From: Pseudomonadota bacterium
Lineage (GTDB): Bacteria > Pseudomonadota > Gammaproteobacteria > Burkholderiales > Burkholderiaceae_B
Assembly: GCA_023432075.1 (NCBI GenBank)
Contig: JAEYVD010000702.1
Location: 1 to 18,046 of the forward strand
Reading direction: 5' to 3'
DNA: 18,046 nt
The translations under genes were made by a program, and so were the position numbers. Below are positions 16,609-18,046 of the stretch, in pieces. Under the pieces are notes generated by a model. The model had not been told where the DNA came from. It ran no database searches and was given only the letters and a program-made list of their open reading frames with translations. Every line of letters starts with the position of its first letter. Positions within the stretch are counted from its first letter, which is position 1.

Positions 16609-17600
16609 TGTACTTGTTGGAGCGCGGATTTCAGTGGTCTAAGACCCTCGAAACTTACGAAGAAACCACTGAGGAACTCAGTAAGAAGCAACGGCAACCC
16701 GGCCAACCTGAGTTGATGGCCCCAGAGGGTGTTGGGGAGCCCGTGTCAGATTTTGTCTTCAGCAATAAATCTCTTTATGCGCACACGGAGACATACATAG
16801 ACGTTCGAACGCCAAATGATGAGAAGCGAGGTGTCATCACGATCTTCCTCTCTTGCATTTTCGGAATCACTTTGTATGCTGCTTTTGATACAGGTGCGGT
16901 GGCGTTCAGAAAAATTCTCGCTGGGCATGGCAATGGAGGCAATCCGCTAGCAGGAACGGACTATTTTTTTCTGATACTCCTTCCGCTGGCGTGCTTCGCA
17001 TTCGCTGTTTTCTACATAAAATGCACATTCCGGTTCTTTCGCCTGGAATCGCTAACGGCCCGACGCATCATTGTTCGCTTCAACCGCGTGACCCGCAAGG
17101 TTTACTTGCTGCGTCCAAAGCACCTAGGTGGAATCCGAATCATGGACTGGGACAAGACCGAGGTGATTATCGACAAGAACATGAGCGAGTTGGACGGAAC
17201 CGGGGGCTTCGTTATCTTGGCTTGGGATAAGGGCGATGGCGTCGATTTGGAGGGCAGTGCCACGGACAACATCGAAGTCACGTTTGTCGGAAAACCTACT
17301 CGCAATGCCAGCGAACTCCTCGCATTTTGGGAGTACATCCGCCGCTACATGGAAGACGGCCCCGCCGCTGTGCCAGCGCCTGAAAAGCTCATCTGCAAGT
17401 TGCCCTGGCCCTGGCTGTCCTTCAAGTCGGCCTGGGGCTTGGACACCCAATTCCTGCGCCACAGCGCATTCTGGGTGTTTGTCGTAGCGAACCTGTTGAT
17501 GCTGCCCGCTATCTTGATTCATGCCGCCGGTCACTGGCTATCGCTGCTGCTGTGTTATGAACCCAGATTTCCCCGCGACATCGAAGAGGCGGGGAGATAG
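16608..17600 (+). CDS. DUF6708-like integral membrane protein, probable T6SS immunity protein
   Basis: A 330 aa protein with predicted membrane segments at about 76-95, 118-138 and 287-316 (the last long enough for one or two passes). Between them is a soluble domain (about 140-250) rich in beta strands, including RRIIVRFNRVTRKVYLLRP and a DWDKTEVII strand, which resembles the DUF6708 domain often found beside T6SS effectors. No N-terminal signal peptide is present. It starts inside the effector stop codon (TAATG), so the two are translationally coupled. A membrane protein paired with a membrane-acting toxin is the expected form of immunity, as for TsiV2 with VasX, but this role is inferred from position. 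The first half is unusually AT-rich for this genome. Confidence 0.72.
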   Translation: MYLLERGFQWSKTLETYEETTEELSKKQRQPGQPELMAPEGVGEPVSDFVFSNKSLYAHTETYIDVRTPNDEKRGVITIFLSCIFGITLYAAFDTGAVAFRKILAGHGNGGNPLAGTDYFFLILLPLACFAFAVFYIKCTFRFFRLESLTARRIIVRFNRVTRKVYLLRPKHLGGIRIMDWDKTEVIIDKNMSELDGTGGFVILAWDKGDGVDLEGSATDNIEVTFVGKPTRNASELLAFWEYIRRYMEDGPAAVPAPEKLICKLPWPWLSFKSAWGLDTQFLRHSAFWVFVVANLLMLPAILIHAAGHWLSLLLCYEPRFPRDIEEAGR

Positions 17601-17741
17601 TCCTGAAGCTGCTTACCGTGCGCCGCGGAGTTTCAGACCCGGCCATAGGCAGACTCAAAATGACTTCTCGACTGCTGGAATGCGCGGCGGCTTTCGCGGT
17701 GGCCTCGCGGCGATAGTAGGGCTAGACCACGCCGTGCCGGC

Positions 17742-18046
17742 TCAGGCAGCCTTGGCTTCCCGGGCGATGAGTTCGCGCTTGCGGTCGATGCCCCAGCGGT
17801 AGCCAGCGAGCGAGCCGTCGGTGCGCACCACGCGGTGGCAGGGAATGGCCAGCGCGATGTTGTTGGTGGCGCAGGCGCGGGCGACGGCGCGCACGGCGGT
17901 GGGCGCGCCGATGCGCTCGGCCACTTGCGCGTAGGTGGCGGTTTCGCCCAGCGGGATTTCGCAAAGCGCCTCCCAGACCTTGCGTTGGAACGCCGTGCCG
18001 CGCACGTCCAGCGGCAGGTCCAGGCCGCGCGCCGGATCTTCGACAA
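17742..18046 (-). CDS. Methylated-DNA-protein cysteine methyltransferase, C-terminal part (Ada or Ogt type; partial)
   Basis: Only the C-terminal 101 codons are in the window; the gene continues past base 18046. It takes methyl groups from O6-methylguanine onto its own cysteine in a single-use repair reaction. The conserved PCHRVV block contains the acceptor cysteine; YAQVAERIG, the helix-turn-helix arginine block AVRAVARACATNN and SLAGYRWGIDRK are all present. The lead-in LDVRGTAFQRKVWEAL is closer to E. coli Ada than to Ogt, so this may be the end of a bifunctional Ada regulator, but the N-terminal half that would decide it is missing. The stop is TGA (17742-17744 on the plus strand). The in-frame GTG at about 18005 is internal, because homology continues upstream of it. 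It converges with the T6SS module and no intrinsic terminator was found in the 141 bases between. Confidence 0.93.
   Translation of the reverse strand, partial: VEDPARGLDLPLDVRGTAFQRKVWEALCEIPLGETATYAQVAERIGAPTAVRAVARACATNNIALAIPCHRVVRTDGSLAGYRWGIDRKRELIAREAKAA

Noticed and set aside
17601..17741. GC-rich repeats between the immunity gene and the ada/ogt gene as a terminator
   Set aside because: The CGCGGCGG-like stretches pair imperfectly and lack a T-run on either strand.
1..18046. tRNA or rRNA genes, CRISPR arrays, insertion sequences and attachment sites
   Set aside because: No cloverleaf, spaced direct-repeat array, transposase frame or flanking direct repeats were seen, including around the T6SS module; a tRNA-scan or repeat search could still find something subtle.

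Overview
The window looks like the chromosome of a GC-rich betaproteobacterium of the Alcaligenaceae, close to Achromobacter or Bordetella. This rests on the gene order skp-lpxD-fabZ-lpxA-lpxB-rnhB-RNA methyltransferase, on Bordetella-like LpxD and LpxA sequences, and on strongly GC-biased codon use in the housekeeping genes. The genus is inferred from memory of these families, not from a search.

Positions 1-5133 hold a tight envelope operon: the end of the chaperone gene skp/ompH, then lpxD, fabZ, lpxA and lpxB (lipid A and fatty acid synthesis), then rnhB and a SpoU-type RNA 2'-O-methyltransferase. From fabZ onward the genes abut or overlap by 4 to 14 bases, which suggests one transcript and translational coupling. 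Positions 5165-7254 hold four small lipoprotein genes. Three are paralogues of the DUF2846 type and one unrelated lipoprotein sits between the first and second of them. The group starts at two similar promoter-like sites and ends at a strong terminator shared with the convergent ppsR gene.

Positions 7255-10717 carry the divergent pair ppsR (kinase/phosphotransferase regulating PEP synthase) and ppsA (PEP synthase). The leader of ppsA holds nested inverted repeats, and a textbook terminator follows the gene.

Positions 10718-17600 are the accessory part: an orphan type VI secretion module of vgrG, a DUF4123 adaptor, a large VasX-like effector (BTH_I2691 type) with several C-terminal hydrophobic segments, and a DUF6708-like membrane protein that overlaps the effector stop codon and is the likely immunity protein. 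No core T6SS genes and no PAAR gene lie beside it, so it must be served by an apparatus encoded elsewhere. Stretches of the effector and immunity genes are far poorer in GC than the flanks, which fits transfer of the cargo. The window ends in the C-terminal methyltransferase domain of an Ada/Ogt-type DNA repair protein on the minus strand.

No tRNA, rRNA, CRISPR array or insertion sequence was seen.
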